Assembly: GCF_000771405.1 (NCBI RefSeq)
Contig: NZ_JDUI01000012.1
Coordinates: forward strand, 1-64,000
Reading direction: 5' to 3'
Source: Bifidobacterium pullorum DSM 20433
GTDB lineage: Bacteria > Actinomycetota > Actinomycetes > Actinomycetales > Bifidobacteriaceae
Length of the DNA stretch: 64,000 nt
In this document: positions 17,398 through 27,400 of the stretch, piece by piece
Position numbering within the stretch: position 1 is the first letter of the stretch
Layout: each line of letters begins with the position of its first letter
Translations under genes and position numbers: made by a program
The notes under the pieces: generated by a model
What the model was told of the DNA's origin: nothing
The model's input: only the letters and a program-made list of their open reading frames with translations
Database searches by the model: none

Positions 17398-18560
17398 CCG
17401 ACAAGGAAATGAAGGATATGGACGAAACCAACGAGATCGACAAGACCGCCATGGACGAAACCGACGCCAACGAGATCACCGAAGCCGTCGAGAACGGAAC
17501 CGATACGGATGCGGCCGCCGCCGAAGACCCTGCGACAACCGGTGCCGAGGCTGCGGCCAGCGACGATACCGACGCCACGGACGACCTGCTCGACGTCGTC
17601 GAGGATGATCTGCAGTTTGACGTGGACTTCGACGACGAAACCGACGAAACCGACGACGAAACCGAAGCCATTAACGAGGCGGCTCCCGTCGACGAGGCGG
17701 TTCCCGTCGATGGCGGCGCCGACGTCGCGGCGGCGAACGCCGATCGCGTTAATGCCACACTGGACCTCGCCATGCCGCACGACGCCGACGATGACGCATC
17801 GCCGCTGGAATCCCAGACGCCGCGCTCCGCGACCTCCGTCACGGCCGTCTCCTCCCATATCGACCGCGAGGTCGGGGTCGGCGACGAGGATCTGAAACTG
17901 CTGCGTTCCTATCCGACGCTTTCACTGCACAACGTGACCTACCGCGACCGCAAAACCGGCCGCGCCGCCATCGAAAACCTGACCTGCGCGTTCGAGACGG
18001 GCACACTCGCCGCCATCCTCGTCCCCGACGGGGATACGATGGCGCAGTCCGCGCTGGTCGGCCTTTTGTCGGGACTGACACGCCCGGAGTCCGGTCAGAT
18101 CATGAACCGCAGCGCGGCATACGACGAGATCGAACCGCTCGAACTGCGCGGCCACCGCGTCGGTCTGGCCACGCAGCGGTTCGCGGTGCGCGACGACCTG
18201 TCCCCCGTGCAGAACCTCGTATATGCCATGGATGCTTCCAACCGCAACTTCCTCAAGCCCAAGCCGGTGCTGGCCCGCGAACAGCTGCTGGCCGCGGGAT
18301 TGGGCGAGGAGCTGCTGGACGCCCGCGTTGGCACCCTGGACGAGGTCGACCGCCGCCGCGTCGCCATCGCACGCGCACTGTGCTGCGAGGCCGAAATCGT
18401 GGTGATCGACGAACCGGTGGAAGGCCTTGAAGACGACGAGCGCGACGCGATCATCGGCCTGCTGCGCGCCATCGCGCACGGCGACCCGAAGCGTTGCGTG
18501 GTCGTCGTCACACAGGATGCCGCCGCCGCGGAATCGGTGGATCAGAGCGTTACGCTCTGA
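17394..18560 (+). CDS. ABC-type ATPase with a degenerate Walker A and a long acidic N-terminus
   Basis: 388 residues. About 165 N-terminal residues are disordered and rich in Asp, Glu and Thr. The C-terminal part aligns with an ABC nucleotide-binding domain: LSLHNVTYRDRKTGRAAIENLTCAFETGTLAAIL, then DGDTMAQSALVGLLSGL where GxSGSGKST should be, so the lysine is replaced by Gln218. The signature motif LSGGQ is replaced by LDEVDRRRVAIARAL. Walker B VVIDEP (Asp339, Glu340) is intact. ATP binding is therefore doubtful, and the protein may be a regulatory or structural partner of the permease, or heterodimerise with another ATPase. Confidence 0.85.
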   Translation: MTDKEMKDMDETNEIDKTAMDETDANEITEAVENGTDTDAAAAEDPATTGAEAAASDDTDATDDLLDVVEDDLQFDVDFDDETDETDDETEAINEAAPVDEAVPVDGGADVAAANADRVNATLDLAMPHDADDDASPLESQTPRSATSVTAVSSHIDREVGVGDEDLKLLRSYPTLSLHNVTYRDRKTGRAAIENLTCAFETGTLAAILVPDGDTMAQSALVGLLSGLTRPESGQIMNRSAAYDEIEPLELRGHRVGLATQRFAVRDDLSPVQNLVYAMDASNRNFLKPKPVLAREQLLAAGLGEELLDARVGTLDEVDRRRVAIARALCCEAEIVVIDEPVEGLEDDERDAIIGLLRAIAHGDPKRCVVVVTQDAAAAESVDQSVTL

Positions 18561-18668
18561 CGTCGGCTTCCGCCATCACGCTCCACTGCCGGAAGCCGTG
18601 CGGTGTTCTCGGCGAGAACAGCCCTGTCGTCACACTCCGTTACCGGATATTGGTTTCCTGACGATGTT

Positions 18669-18739
18669 GCGTTTGAGGCCGGTGACAGGTGGAGTACCAA
18701 TGGCTCCGTCCAGACTCCGTTTGTCACCGGCCTCAGACG
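18669..18739. repeat. Long palindrome between convergent genes
   Basis: TGAGGCCGGTGACA on the left and TGTCACCGGCCTCA on the right form a perfect 14-bp inverted repeat that extends to 19 bp with one mismatch, separated by about 33 bases. It lies between the ATPase gene and the oppositely oriented HD gene, so a bidirectional terminator is the simplest role. There is no clear T tract. Confidence 0.7.
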
Positions 18740-18792
18740 CGGTACCTGTCCTTCCACACACAATACGGCGCATGGGAGCCGAGTCGAACGAA

Positions 18793-19623
18793 TCAGATCA
18801 TCCGCATGTGCCAATGTTCGGCGAGCGCCGGCACGTCCGGCACACCGTATTCGCGCACCAGCTCGAGCCAGCGCCGTTTGTTATCCTCTCCGAAACGGGC
18901 GGCGCGCGCGGTGTAGGCGTCAACGGAGACGAACTTGGGCGGCACGGATTTGCTGTGATACTTGTCCGCCACCATCACCGATTCCTGTTCCAGATTGAGC
19001 GGCACGTAGTCGTCGGGCGGCAGCGGCAGACCCTGGGCAATGACGCTGTCGCGTGTCAGCCCCACGCCGGTGTGGTTGCGGGCGAACTGGGCGATCGACT
19101 CGTCCACACCCTCGCCAACCAGGTACTCGTAGCCGAGCAGCCCGTGCAGAATGTAGCGTTTCTTGCTGAATTCCAACGGTCCGCCGTCGCTGCCGTTGTG
19201 TTTCTTCTTCAATACGTAGTAGGTGCCGATGTCGTGCAGCAGGCCGCCGATCACCACCAGGCGCTCGTCGATGAGCCGTGGCGGCACCGTACCGCCGGTC
19301 ACGCCGTCGGTAGGGGCTGCCACAGACGCCCCCCTGTCGTCCTTGTTGTCCCCGTCGTCCGAATCGGAGGATTCCGTCATACGGCCTTGGAGCGCAGCCG
19401 AGACGCAGTCCGGGAAATCCCGGTAGAGTCCGGTCCACTCCGGTGCGTCGGCGGGCAGCGTGCAACGGCGCATGAACAGGGCGTTGCGGCGGCGGGCCAG
19501 CCGGCGGGCGATATCAGCGACGATGACGCAGTGCGTGTGGATCAGGTCGTAGGCCGCCTGCGAGGGGGCGATCTTGCGGTGGAGTTCGTCGATCTGTTCC
19601 ATAGTGGGGATGTAACCGCTCAT
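18793..19623 (-). CDS. HD-domain metal-dependent phosphohydrolase
   Basis: 276 residues. Motifs of the HD superfamily appear in order: HTHCVIVADIARRLARR (His near 29-31), GGLLHDIGTYYVL (His-Asp), ARNHTGVGL and MVADKYHSKS (Asp). A hydrophilic insert of about 45 residues (SSDSDDGDNKDDRG) splits the first and second motifs. HD proteins of this type are often 2',3'-cyclic or nucleotide phosphodiesterases; the substrate cannot be deduced. The gene is convergent with the ABC ATPase and divergent from upp. The start has no clear ribosome site, and a second Met seven codons later is possible. Confidence 0.85.
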   Translation of the reverse strand: MSGYIPTMEQIDELHRKIAPSQAAYDLIHTHCVIVADIARRLARRRNALFMRRCTLPADAPEWTGLYRDFPDCVSAALQGRMTESSDSDDGDNKDDRGASVAAPTDGVTGGTVPPRLIDERLVVIGGLLHDIGTYYVLKKKHNGSDGGPLEFSKKRYILHGLLGYEYLVGEGVDESIAQFARNHTGVGLTRDSVIAQGLPLPPDDYVPLNLEQESVMVADKYHSKSVPPKFVSVDAYTARAARFGEDNKRRWLELVREYGVPDVPALAEHWHMRMI

Positions 19624-19822
19624 AGCTTCATGCTACGCCCGTTCAACCCACCAATCACGGAAACGGCCCCGCGCCACGGACCTGCTGTGTGATTGCGGAA
19701 TCCACGGCGCGAAATCCACCGCGTATGCGATTCACGTCCCGTCCGCCCGCAATCCGTGCCGGCTACCGTTCTTCGGCACGTCGGGGATACCGAACAGGCT
19801 GCAAGGGCTTACCCTAGTAAGT

Positions 19823-20467
19823 ATGGAAATTCATGTTTTGGATCATCCGCTGGTGGAGCACAAGCTCACCGTCCTGCGAGACAAGAACACCTCGTCCGCC
19901 ACGTTCCGCGAACTCGTCTCCGAGCTGGTCATGCTCGAGACCTATGAGGCGACCCGCGACATCGACGTTGTGGACGCCCCGATCGAAACCCCGATCTGCC
20001 CGATGGTCGGCAGGAAGCTCTCCGACCATCCGCGCCCGATCATCGTGCCGGTGCTGCGCGCCGGTCTGGGCATGCTGGACGGTATGACCCGCATGCTGCC
20101 GACCGCTGAGGTCGGCTTCCTCGGCATGAAGCGCGACGAAGAGCATCCCACGCAGCAGATCACCTATGCGAACCGTCTGCCGGAGGATCTGACCGGACGT
20201 CAGTGCTTCCTGATCGACCCGATGCTCGCCACCGGCGGCACGTTGGTGGCCGCCACGCATTATCTGGCCGAGCGCGGCGCCAAGGACGTGACCGCGGTGT
20301 GCATCATCGCCGCTCCGGAGGGCATCGAGTTCGTCAAGCAGCACATCGACCCGGCCATCGACTTCAAGGTGGTCGTGTGCGCGGTTGATGAGGGCCTCAA
20401 CGACAAGGCCTACATCGTCCCCGGTCTGGGCGACGCCGGCGACCGCCTCTACGGCGTGATCGACTGA
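19823..20467 (+). CDS. upp: Uracil phosphoribosyltransferase
   Basis: 214 residues, standard length. VLRAGLGMLDGM and the PRPP loop FLIDPMLATGGTL are diagnostic, as is the C-terminal PGLGDAGDRLYG uracil-binding segment. It converts uracil and PRPP to UMP in pyrimidine salvage in the cytoplasm. No ribosome site precedes the ATG, and TACCCT at 19810-19815 is a possible -10 box only seven bases upstream, so a leaderless transcript is conceivable. A strong hairpin follows the stop. Confidence 0.97.
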   Translation: MEIHVLDHPLVEHKLTVLRDKNTSSATFRELVSELVMLETYEATRDIDVVDAPIETPICPMVGRKLSDHPRPIIVPVLRAGLGMLDGMTRMLPTAEVGFLGMKRDEEHPTQQITYANRLPEDLTGRQCFLIDPMLATGGTLVAATHYLAERGAKDVTAVCIIAAPEGIEFVKQHIDPAIDFKVVVCAVDEGLNDKAYIVPGLGDAGDRLYGVID

Positions 20468-20491
20468 GCCCTGGCTCCCGCTCCGTATACA

Positions 20492-20537
20492 CAGAACATC
20501 CCGGCCCACCGATCTTCCGGTGGGCCGGGATGTTCTG
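20492..20537 (+). terminator. Hairpin terminator of upp
   Basis: A perfect 20-bp inverted repeat (arms 20492-20511 and 20518-20537, core CATCCCGGCCCACC) with a six-base loop, 24 bases after the upp stop. No T run follows, but the stem is unusually long; it could act in both directions. Confidence 0.75.
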
Positions 20538-20553
20538 CTATGCGCCCGCAACA

Positions 20554-20693
20554 CGCCCGGCCCATTCCGGACTCTGATGCATCGTGACCGTGATCCAATC
20601 CAAGAAACGGCGGAATACCGCCATTCCCGGCAATAGATCAGGGTCACGATGCATCACGGTCACAATGTGTCAGAGTCCGGAATGGGCGGGGCG
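20554..20693. repeat. Dispersed intergenic palindrome, copy 1
   Basis: Arms 20554-20577 and 20670-20693 pair over 24 bases with one mismatch (CGCCC.GCCCATTCC then GGACTCTGA). Inside lie 16-base units of the form TGA..CATCGTGACC, one in the left arm and two in the right, and a core with GGCGGAATACCGCC. Related elements are at 37881-38006 and about 55009-55164. All three lie between convergent genes. Confidence 0.8.
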
Positions 20694-20786
20694 GGAACAG
20701 CGCCGGAGAAGGGGCCGGGCTCCGGAGTGGCCGGAGCCCTTGACCCGGAAGCGGGAAGGAAGCCCATACGCAGACTTCGCGGAAGC

Positions 20787-23700
20787 CTAACGTCTTCCCT
20801 GCAATGACCGGTCACGACGACGCAGCGCGATGGCGGCCGCACCGATCAAGGAGACCAACACCGCAGTCCCCATGCCGATGATGGCGCTACCCGTCGCCGG
20901 CATCTGTTCCTGTCCGGAAGTGTTGCCTTCTCCGGAATTTTCGGGATCTTGACCGGATTCGCTTCCCGGTTCCGGTTCAGGATCAGAATCCGGCTCCGGC
21001 TCGGGATCCGGTTCCGGTTCAGGCTCGGGATCAGGTTCAGGATCTGGAGCCGGATCGGGTTCAGGCTCAGGTTCGGGCTCCGGTTCAGGCTCGGGCTCTG
21101 GTTCAGGTTCCGGTTCCGGCTCCGGTTCGGGATCGGGCTCGGGGGCGACCGCATGGACCTGCCATTCGGCCACGGCCGTGCTGCCGGCCTGCGGCTGATC
21201 GCCGAACGACTGCATCACCAGCCGCAATCGGCTGGTGGTTACCGGTTCCGGCCACAATGCCTCGCTCCACCCATCGTTGGAAACCGCCCAATGTCCGGGC
21301 GCATTACGCTCGATCGTGTAGGTGGCATCGGGGATATCCGCCCAGCCGCCGGTACCGTCCTGCGCCGCGGCATCCCAATACTGCAGCTTCCACGAGCGCG
21401 GTATCTGCAGCCCAGCGCCGACATTCGGATCGGTCTGATCCGACGTGAACTGCACACGGCTGGAATCAATGACGACCTCACGGTCCCAAGAGTATTCCAG
21501 CGCCATTTCACCGACATTCGGCCAAGTGCCCCAGATGCACTCGTTCTCCACGGTGCATCCGCCGGGGATGGTCACCCCGTCGTTCAGCGCGGCCGCGCCC
21601 TTGGTCCATCCGGATTCGGCACCGCTCGGATCGTTGACCGCGGCGTCGCCTTCGATATACCCGGTCAGCGGCACCGACACGTCAGAGGGGATGTCCGCCG
21701 ACGCCGGCACCGACACATTGCCGGCCACATCAACGGCCCGGAAGGTCACGGTCTCACGCGCGGACGAGGACGCGGTGATGACGTCGCCCTCGGCGTATTC
21801 CGCCCACTCACCATCTCCAATACGGTATTCGATGCCGGCCACTCCGGAACCGTCCCCATCGGAAGCCGACAGCGTCATCGTGCGCGCGCCCGCATCCACG
21901 TTCGCACTGACCGTCGGTGCCATGGTGTCCACCCATACCTCGGCGCTTTCCGGTACCGACACCCGTCCATCGGCGTTGGTGGCCTTGGCGTGCACCCTGA
22001 CCAACCCCTGCCCGTCCACGGGCACGGCGGCCAGGTTGGCGTCAACCGCCACGGTCTGCCAGGATCCGGCACCGACTTTGAGTTCCAGTTTCGCGTTGAC
22101 GCCGCCGCTGGGATCACTGCCCGAGACAATGGCGACCGGGCTGGTCACCAGCCACCCCTCATTGCCTCTGACGCCGGCGAGCGCCACGCGTACACTTGGC
22201 CGTTGTGTTTCGCCGGACGGCTGGTAGCCGTCCACCACGTCGACGGCGATCGTCACGTTACCGTCGAGGCCGCCGTTGGAGTCGGATGTCTCGGCCACAC
22301 CGGCGACGACGCCCTGCACGGTGAAGGAACCGACCTGGGCGTATGCCGCGGGATCCACCGGCCGCCAGATCACGGGGACATTGACGCTTTCCGCGCCATA
22401 GGCCACCGATACGGTGGTCGGCAATGTGGGCGCGGTGCCGGTGGCCGTGGTCACGGGCTGCGGTGCGGTGATGTCCGGGGCGTCGTCGACGGCGTGCACC
22501 TGCCATTCGGCCACGCCCAGGGAGGCGTAGCCGCCGTCGACGGACTGGGCCGCCATGTCGAGTTCCAGCGCGACCGCGGTCACCGGGGAGAAGGTCACGA
22601 CATTGGGGTTGTCAACACCTGTGGCCGTCGGGTAGCCGCTGGCGTCGGGCACGTCATGCCATTGCCCCGCCTCGTCGAGGTATCGCAGCTTCCAGGATGC
22701 CGGGGCGCGCAGCGCGTTGGAATCCGTGTCGAACCAGACGGTGGCGGAGTCGATGCGAACGGCGCCGTCCCATTGGTAGATGAGTGCGTCCGTGGCCCGT
22801 TCCTGTGGCATGCTGCGATAGTTCGTCCAATGGTTGGGCGGCACGACCGCTGTCTGGAGCACGCGGCCGTCATTGACGGCACCCTTCCAGGACGCGGTTT
22901 CCGTATAGGTGGCGGAAACGGACGCGTAGGGTGCCACATTGGAGGAGGGCGTGATGCGTTCCGCCTTGGTCGGGTGCGCCACGGCGCTCATCGTCCCACC
23001 GGACCATGTGACCTCGTCGATGCATACGGCGCGACGGAAATCGGTGCCGCCGGTCTTGTCGCCGGTGTGGTAGGTCACCCACCAGGTGTCTCCGAACGGC
23101 AGTACGGAGGGGTGCATGGTGGTGGATGAGCCCGATTCCAGGAGGACGCCGCGGTAGGTCCACGGCCCGAGCGGGCTGGACGAGGTCGAGTACTGCACGC
23201 ACGCCTGGTAGTTGGATTCCACGCAGGACGCGATGCCGGAGCCGGGCTTGCCGCCGTCATACACGTTGTAGTAGACGCCGTCCTTTTCGAACACCCATGC
23301 CGCCTCGAAGAACCCCTTGGGGCCATTCGCGTAGGCGCCGCCGTTGGCCGAGGTGTCGAGTCCGGCGTTCACGCCGGCCGCGTAGGCGCTGCCCAATGTG
23401 TCCTGTTCCGGGTCGTAATCGGGGATGCCAGCCAACGCGTCGGCGTCGCGCATGGTGAAGATCTTCGGTTCGCCGTCCGCGGTGCCGTCCGTGGTTTCCA
23501 GCTGCGTGTAGGAGGTGCGGCCCGTCTCGGAATCGGTGGCCATGCGTACGGCGAGCTGGCTGTTGAACGTGCCGAAGTACAGATATCCGGTTCCGTCATC
23601 GTCCGTGAAGAACGCCGGATCGATGGTCTCGATGCCGGTTTGCGTGGTGGTCAGCAGCGGTTCGCCGATGGCGTCCTCCCATGGGCCGAGCGGGCTGCGG

Positions 23701-24299
23701 GATCGCGCCACGCCGATGGAGAACGGGTCGGCACCGGCCGGCGCGTTGCGGTCCTTGACCGGGATGTAGTAGTAGAACCAATCGTCGGAGGGGTCGTTTT
23801 CGGTGCCGCCGTCGTCGACCACCACATGACCGGCGTAGGCACCGTCGCCGGTAGCCCAGTCGAACAAGTCGGCCTGCAGGATGTTCTTGTAATGGGTCCA
23901 GCGGCCGCTGGTCGGGTCGTCGGTCACGTAGACGCCCCAATCGTGCATGTCGAAGCTGCCGTAGGTGGGGGCGGCCTCGTCGTGACCGGTGAAAACGAAG
24001 AGTTTGCCATCGTAGGACAGTGCCGCCGCATCGGCGGAATAGTAGTTGGCATCCAGATCGTCGGGGGTGTCGACGCCTTCGTCCTGCCCGATCGGGTTGC
24101 GCAGGGCCGCCGGTTTGGCGCTGTTGTCGATCTGCGCAACCTCTACGGTGGGGTTGGCATACGGCAGCGCGTCGTATGCGTATCCGGCGACGCTCGGCGC
24201 CTGTTCGGCTGGTGTCGACGCCATCGCCGGCACCGGCATCAGCGCGCCGACCATCAGCAGCGTCGCGATTGCGGCCGGCGCACGCAGGGATATGCTCAT
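20787..24299 (-). CDS. Cell-wall-anchored GH43 glycosidase, likely alpha-L-arabinofuranosidase (HypAA-like)
   Basis: 1170 residues from the ATG at 24299, chosen because AAGGA precedes it by eight bases (an ATG at 24317 does not have this). Signal peptide to about residue 27 (MPVPAMA). The five-bladed GH43 domain spans about 70-430; Asp90 (YSADAAAL), Asp227 ([10 protein letters not shown]) and Glu332 (FFEAAW) are the expected base, pKa modulator and acid. Two discoidin-like carbohydrate-binding regions and Ig-like segments follow, then a Pro-Glu repeat linker (about 1050-1110) and a sortase signal MPATG, membrane helix and RRRD tail. In B. longum the neighbour of hypBA2 is a GH43 arabinofuranosidase, which supports the role; subfamily is not proven. 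Confidence 0.88.
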   Translation of the reverse strand: MSISLRAPAAIATLLMVGALMPVPAMASTPAEQAPSVAGYAYDALPYANPTVEVAQIDNSAKPAALRNPIGQDEGVDTPDDLDANYYSADAAALSYDGKLFVFTGHDEAAPTYGSFDMHDWGVYVTDDPTSGRWTHYKNILQADLFDWATGDGAYAGHVVVDDGGTENDPSDDWFYYYIPVKDRNAPAGADPFSIGVARSRSPLGPWEDAIGEPLLTTTQTGIETIDPAFFTDDDGTGYLYFGTFNSQLAVRMATDSETGRTSYTQLETTDGTADGEPKIFTMRDADALAGIPDYDPEQDTLGSAYAAGVNAGLDTSANGGAYANGPKGFFEAAWVFEKDGVYYNVYDGGKPGSGIASCVESNYQACVQYSTSSSPLGPWTYRGVLLESGSSTTMHPSVLPFGDTWWVTYHTGDKTGGTDFRRAVCIDEVTWSGGTMSAVAHPTKAERITPSSNVAPYASVSATYTETASWKGAVNDGRVLQTAVVPPNHWTNYRSMPQERATDALIYQWDGAVRIDSATVWFDTDSNALRAPASWKLRYLDEAGQWHDVPDASGYPTATGVDNPNVVTFSPVTAVALELDMAAQSVDGGYASLGVAEWQVHAVDDAPDITAPQPVTTATGTAPTLPTTVSVAYGAESVNVPVIWRPVDPAAYAQVGSFTVQGVVAGVAETSDSNGGLDGNVTIAVDVVDGYQPSGETQRPSVRVALAGVRGNEGWLVTSPVAIVSGSDPSGGVNAKLELKVGAGSWQTVAVDANLAAVPVDGQGLVRVHAKATNADGRVSVPESAEVWVDTMAPTVSANVDAGARTMTLSASDGDGSGVAGIEYRIGDGEWAEYAEGDVITASSSARETVTFRAVDVAGNVSVPASADIPSDVSVPLTGYIEGDAAVNDPSGAESGWTKGAAALNDGVTIPGGCTVENECIWGTWPNVGEMALEYSWDREVVIDSSRVQFTSDQTDPNVGAGLQIPRSWKLQYWDAAAQDGTGGWADIPDATYTIERNAPGHWAVSNDGWSEALWPEPVTTSRLRLVMQSFGDQPQAGSTAVAEWQVHAVAPEPDPEPEPEPEPEPEPEPEPEPEPEPEPDPAPDPEPDPEPEPEPDPEPEPDSDPEPEPGSESGQDPENSGEGNTSGQEQMPATGSAIIGMGTAVLVSLIGAAAIALRRRDRSLQGRR

Positions 24300-24339
24300 C
24301 GCTGAGTTCCTTCTCATGTCTTGGAGTCCGTATGGAAAA

Positions 24340-24376
24340 GGCCGGAACCGCGCCGCACATGGCGGCGGTTCCGGCC
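24340..24376 (-). terminator. Terminator between the GH121 and GH43 genes
   Basis: GGCCGGAACCG (24340-24350) and CGGTTCCGGCC (24366-24376) form an 11-bp stem followed on the minus strand by TTTTCC. It should limit read-through from the GH121 gene into the GH43 gene. Confidence 0.8.
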
Positions 24377-24430
24377 TGGTCAGGTCCCTCAGGACTCCGG
24401 AGAGCCCCGAGGGAACCGTATGGGTTCAGA

Positions 24431-27400
24431 TCACTTGCCGGTCATGTAGCGACGGGCCGCGATGGCGACGGCACCGGCCAGGGCCAGCAGCGTCACGGCG
24501 GCGACGCCGATGACCGCGGCACCGGTGGCGGACAGATCGCCACCGGGCTTGGTGGTCTGATCACCGGGCTTGGTCTGGCCGCCGGTGGTCGGCGCCTTCT
24601 GCAGGCCGTTGAGGGCATCCTCGATGGCCTGGATGGCGGCATCCACCTCTTCCTGCGTCGCGTCCTTGTCGGACATGACCTGCTGCGCGTCGGAGAGCGC
24701 CTGGTCGAGCGCCTTGAGCGACTCGGCCGTGTAGGCGTTGCGGTCGACGGCCTGGCCCTTAGCGATCGTCGCAGCCAGCTTGCTCGTGTCCACTGTGTCG
24801 CCCGGCTCGTCCGGATCATCCGGATCGGTCGTTTCGGCGGGCTTCAGACCGAGCACGGCATCCTGCAGCGTCTGGGCGGCGGCGTCCACCTGCTCCTGCG
24901 TCGCATCATCGGCCATCAGCACGGCCTTCGCGTCCGCAAGAGCCTGCGAGAACACGGACCACGTCTCCGGCGTGTAGTCCGCCTCACGCAGCGCATCCGC
25001 CTTATCCACGGCCGCCTTCAGCGCGGTCTTGTCGGCCTCCACCGGCTCGACCGGCTTGGCTTCAAGCTTGCCAACCGCATCGTTCAACGCCTGGGCGGCG
25101 TCGTCCACGGCCTGCTGCGTGGCATTCTCGTCCTGCATGACCGCGTTCGCCGATTCCAGCGCGTCCGCCACGGCGGCCCAGCTTTCCTCGGTGTACGCCG
25201 ACTGGTCGAGACGGTCGGCCGCGTCGATGGCGATCTGCAGCGCCGACTTGTCCGCCTTGGCGACGAGGTTCTTCTGCGCGTCCTCGAGCTTCGCGGTCGC
25301 GTCGGCGACATCGGCCTCGGTGGCCTCAGCGTTGTCGTACACGGCCTGGGCGTTCGCGAGCGCGTCAGCCAGCACCTGCCAGGAGGCCGGCGTGAAGCGG
25401 TTCTGGTCCAGGGCGCCGGCGGCGTCGATCGTGGCCTTCAGCGCGGTCTTGTCGACCGGTTCAGGCTCCGGCTCGGGCTCCGGCTCCTCGTTCTCGACGG
25501 CGTGCACGCCCCATTCGGCGACGGCGGTGCCGTAATACGGGATCGAGGCACCTTCGACGGTGGCGCGCGGGGTCAGCACCAGACGAAGACCGGTAGTTTC
25601 AACCGGCTCGAAGGTCACGGTGCTCCAGCCGCCATCCTCGGCCTCGCCGCGATGGGTCGGGTCGTTGCGGACCACGGTGTAGGCACCGTTCGCCGTCGGG
25701 GTGACGGGCTGCCAGTTGCCTTCGGCGTCCTTGTACTGGATCTGCCAGGCATCCGGGATCTCCAGACCGGGGTCGTCATCCTGAGCCTCGCTGCAGTTTG
25801 CCCAGAACTGGACGCGCGAGGAGTCGATGGTCGCGGCGGCGTCCCAGGTGTACTCGGCGTAGATGCCGTCGTCGGCCACACCCCAGGTACCCCAGACCAT
25901 GGCGTTCACATCGGCTTCATCGGTGGACGGCCAAGTGTCGTCGATCACCACGCCGTCGTTGAGCTTGCCCGCGGCCGGGGACCAGCTGGCCTCGGCGCTG
26001 GCCTGCAGGCTCGCGGCCTGGCCTTCGATCCAGCCTTCGAGCGGTTCCGGTTCGGGCTCCGGGCCGGGTTCCGGCTCCTGCACGTCGTTCGGGTTCACGA
26101 GCACGTGAATCGTCAGACGTGCCTGTCCGCTGGCACCGTCGGCGGTGCCGGTCACCACGTAGTCGCCGACCGTGTTCAGATCGACGGCCGCCACGGTGGC
26201 CTCATCCCAAGTGACCGCACGGTCGTCCTGGGCGCCGTTGGGGAACTGGACCGGCACGGTGGTCGGCAGCGTGATCGACTCGGCGCCACGGTAGACGCTC
26301 TGCTCGATCGGCTGCGCGGTGCCGGAGTTCTGGTTGTCCGCGTCGGACTTGACGTTGAGGATGGCCTGCGCGCCGCTCAGCGCGCCGGTCACGGTGCCGT
26401 TGAGGGTGATCACCGCACCGTCGACGAGCTGGTCGTCGGACACGGAGGACCAGCTGACCTTCAGGTCATGACGGCTGCCGTCGGCGTAGTAGGCGCTGAC
26501 GGTATCCGGCAGATCGAGTTCCTCGGCCTTGGTGCCGGCCTGCACCATGCGGTGCACATTGTCCACGCCGAGCGGGTCGGCCACGTAGGCCTCCAGCTCG
26601 CTCAGACCGACGCCGTTGCCGTCGTCGGCGCGCTTGGTCAGCACGATGCGCATCTTGCTGGTCCACACCTGTTCGAAGGAGACCTCGTTGCCCTGGGCGC
26701 GGTTGACCGTGTAGGACTGGCCCTCCTTGAGGGTCACGTCCGCCCAATCCTCGACGGCCGCATCCCAGTACTGCACCTTCCAGTCGGCCGGCAGAAGCAC
26801 GCCGCCGTTGTCGGTCCAGAAGTAGGCCTGGACCTTGCTCAGCGGCACTTCGGCATCCCACTCGTAGGTGACGGTCGGGGTCTTGTCCCACTGCTGGCCC
26901 CAGTTGTTCCACGACTTCATCGTGTCAGAGCCTTCAAGGTCGACGATGCCGTCGTTGAGGATGTCCACGTCGCCGATGGCGTAGCTGTTCCGGGAGCTGG
27001 CCGTGGCGGTCGCCTGGGAGGCGATGTTCACGGTGCCGTCGGAGGGCACGCCGTGCACGGTCACGTCGACCGAGGCGGACTTCTCGCCGTCGGAGGCGGT
27101 CAGACGCAGCACGTAGTCGCCTTCGATGTTGAAGGTCACGGTCGTGCTGGCGGCCTTGTCGTCCATGAAGGAGGCGACGCCGCCCTCGGGGCCGGAGACC
27201 TGTTCCCAGGTCACGTCGAGCTCACCGCCGGGCAGACCGTCGTCCTTGACCACGCCGACGAGTTCGGCGCCGGACGAGGTGCTGCTGTCCACATAGGCGT
27301 CGATGCTCGGGGCCTGGTTGGTCGGTTCGGCGGTCGGCTCGATGCCGGTGTTGTACGCCTGGATCGACTTCAGACCGATGGCCTGGCCGGCCTGCGGCGT

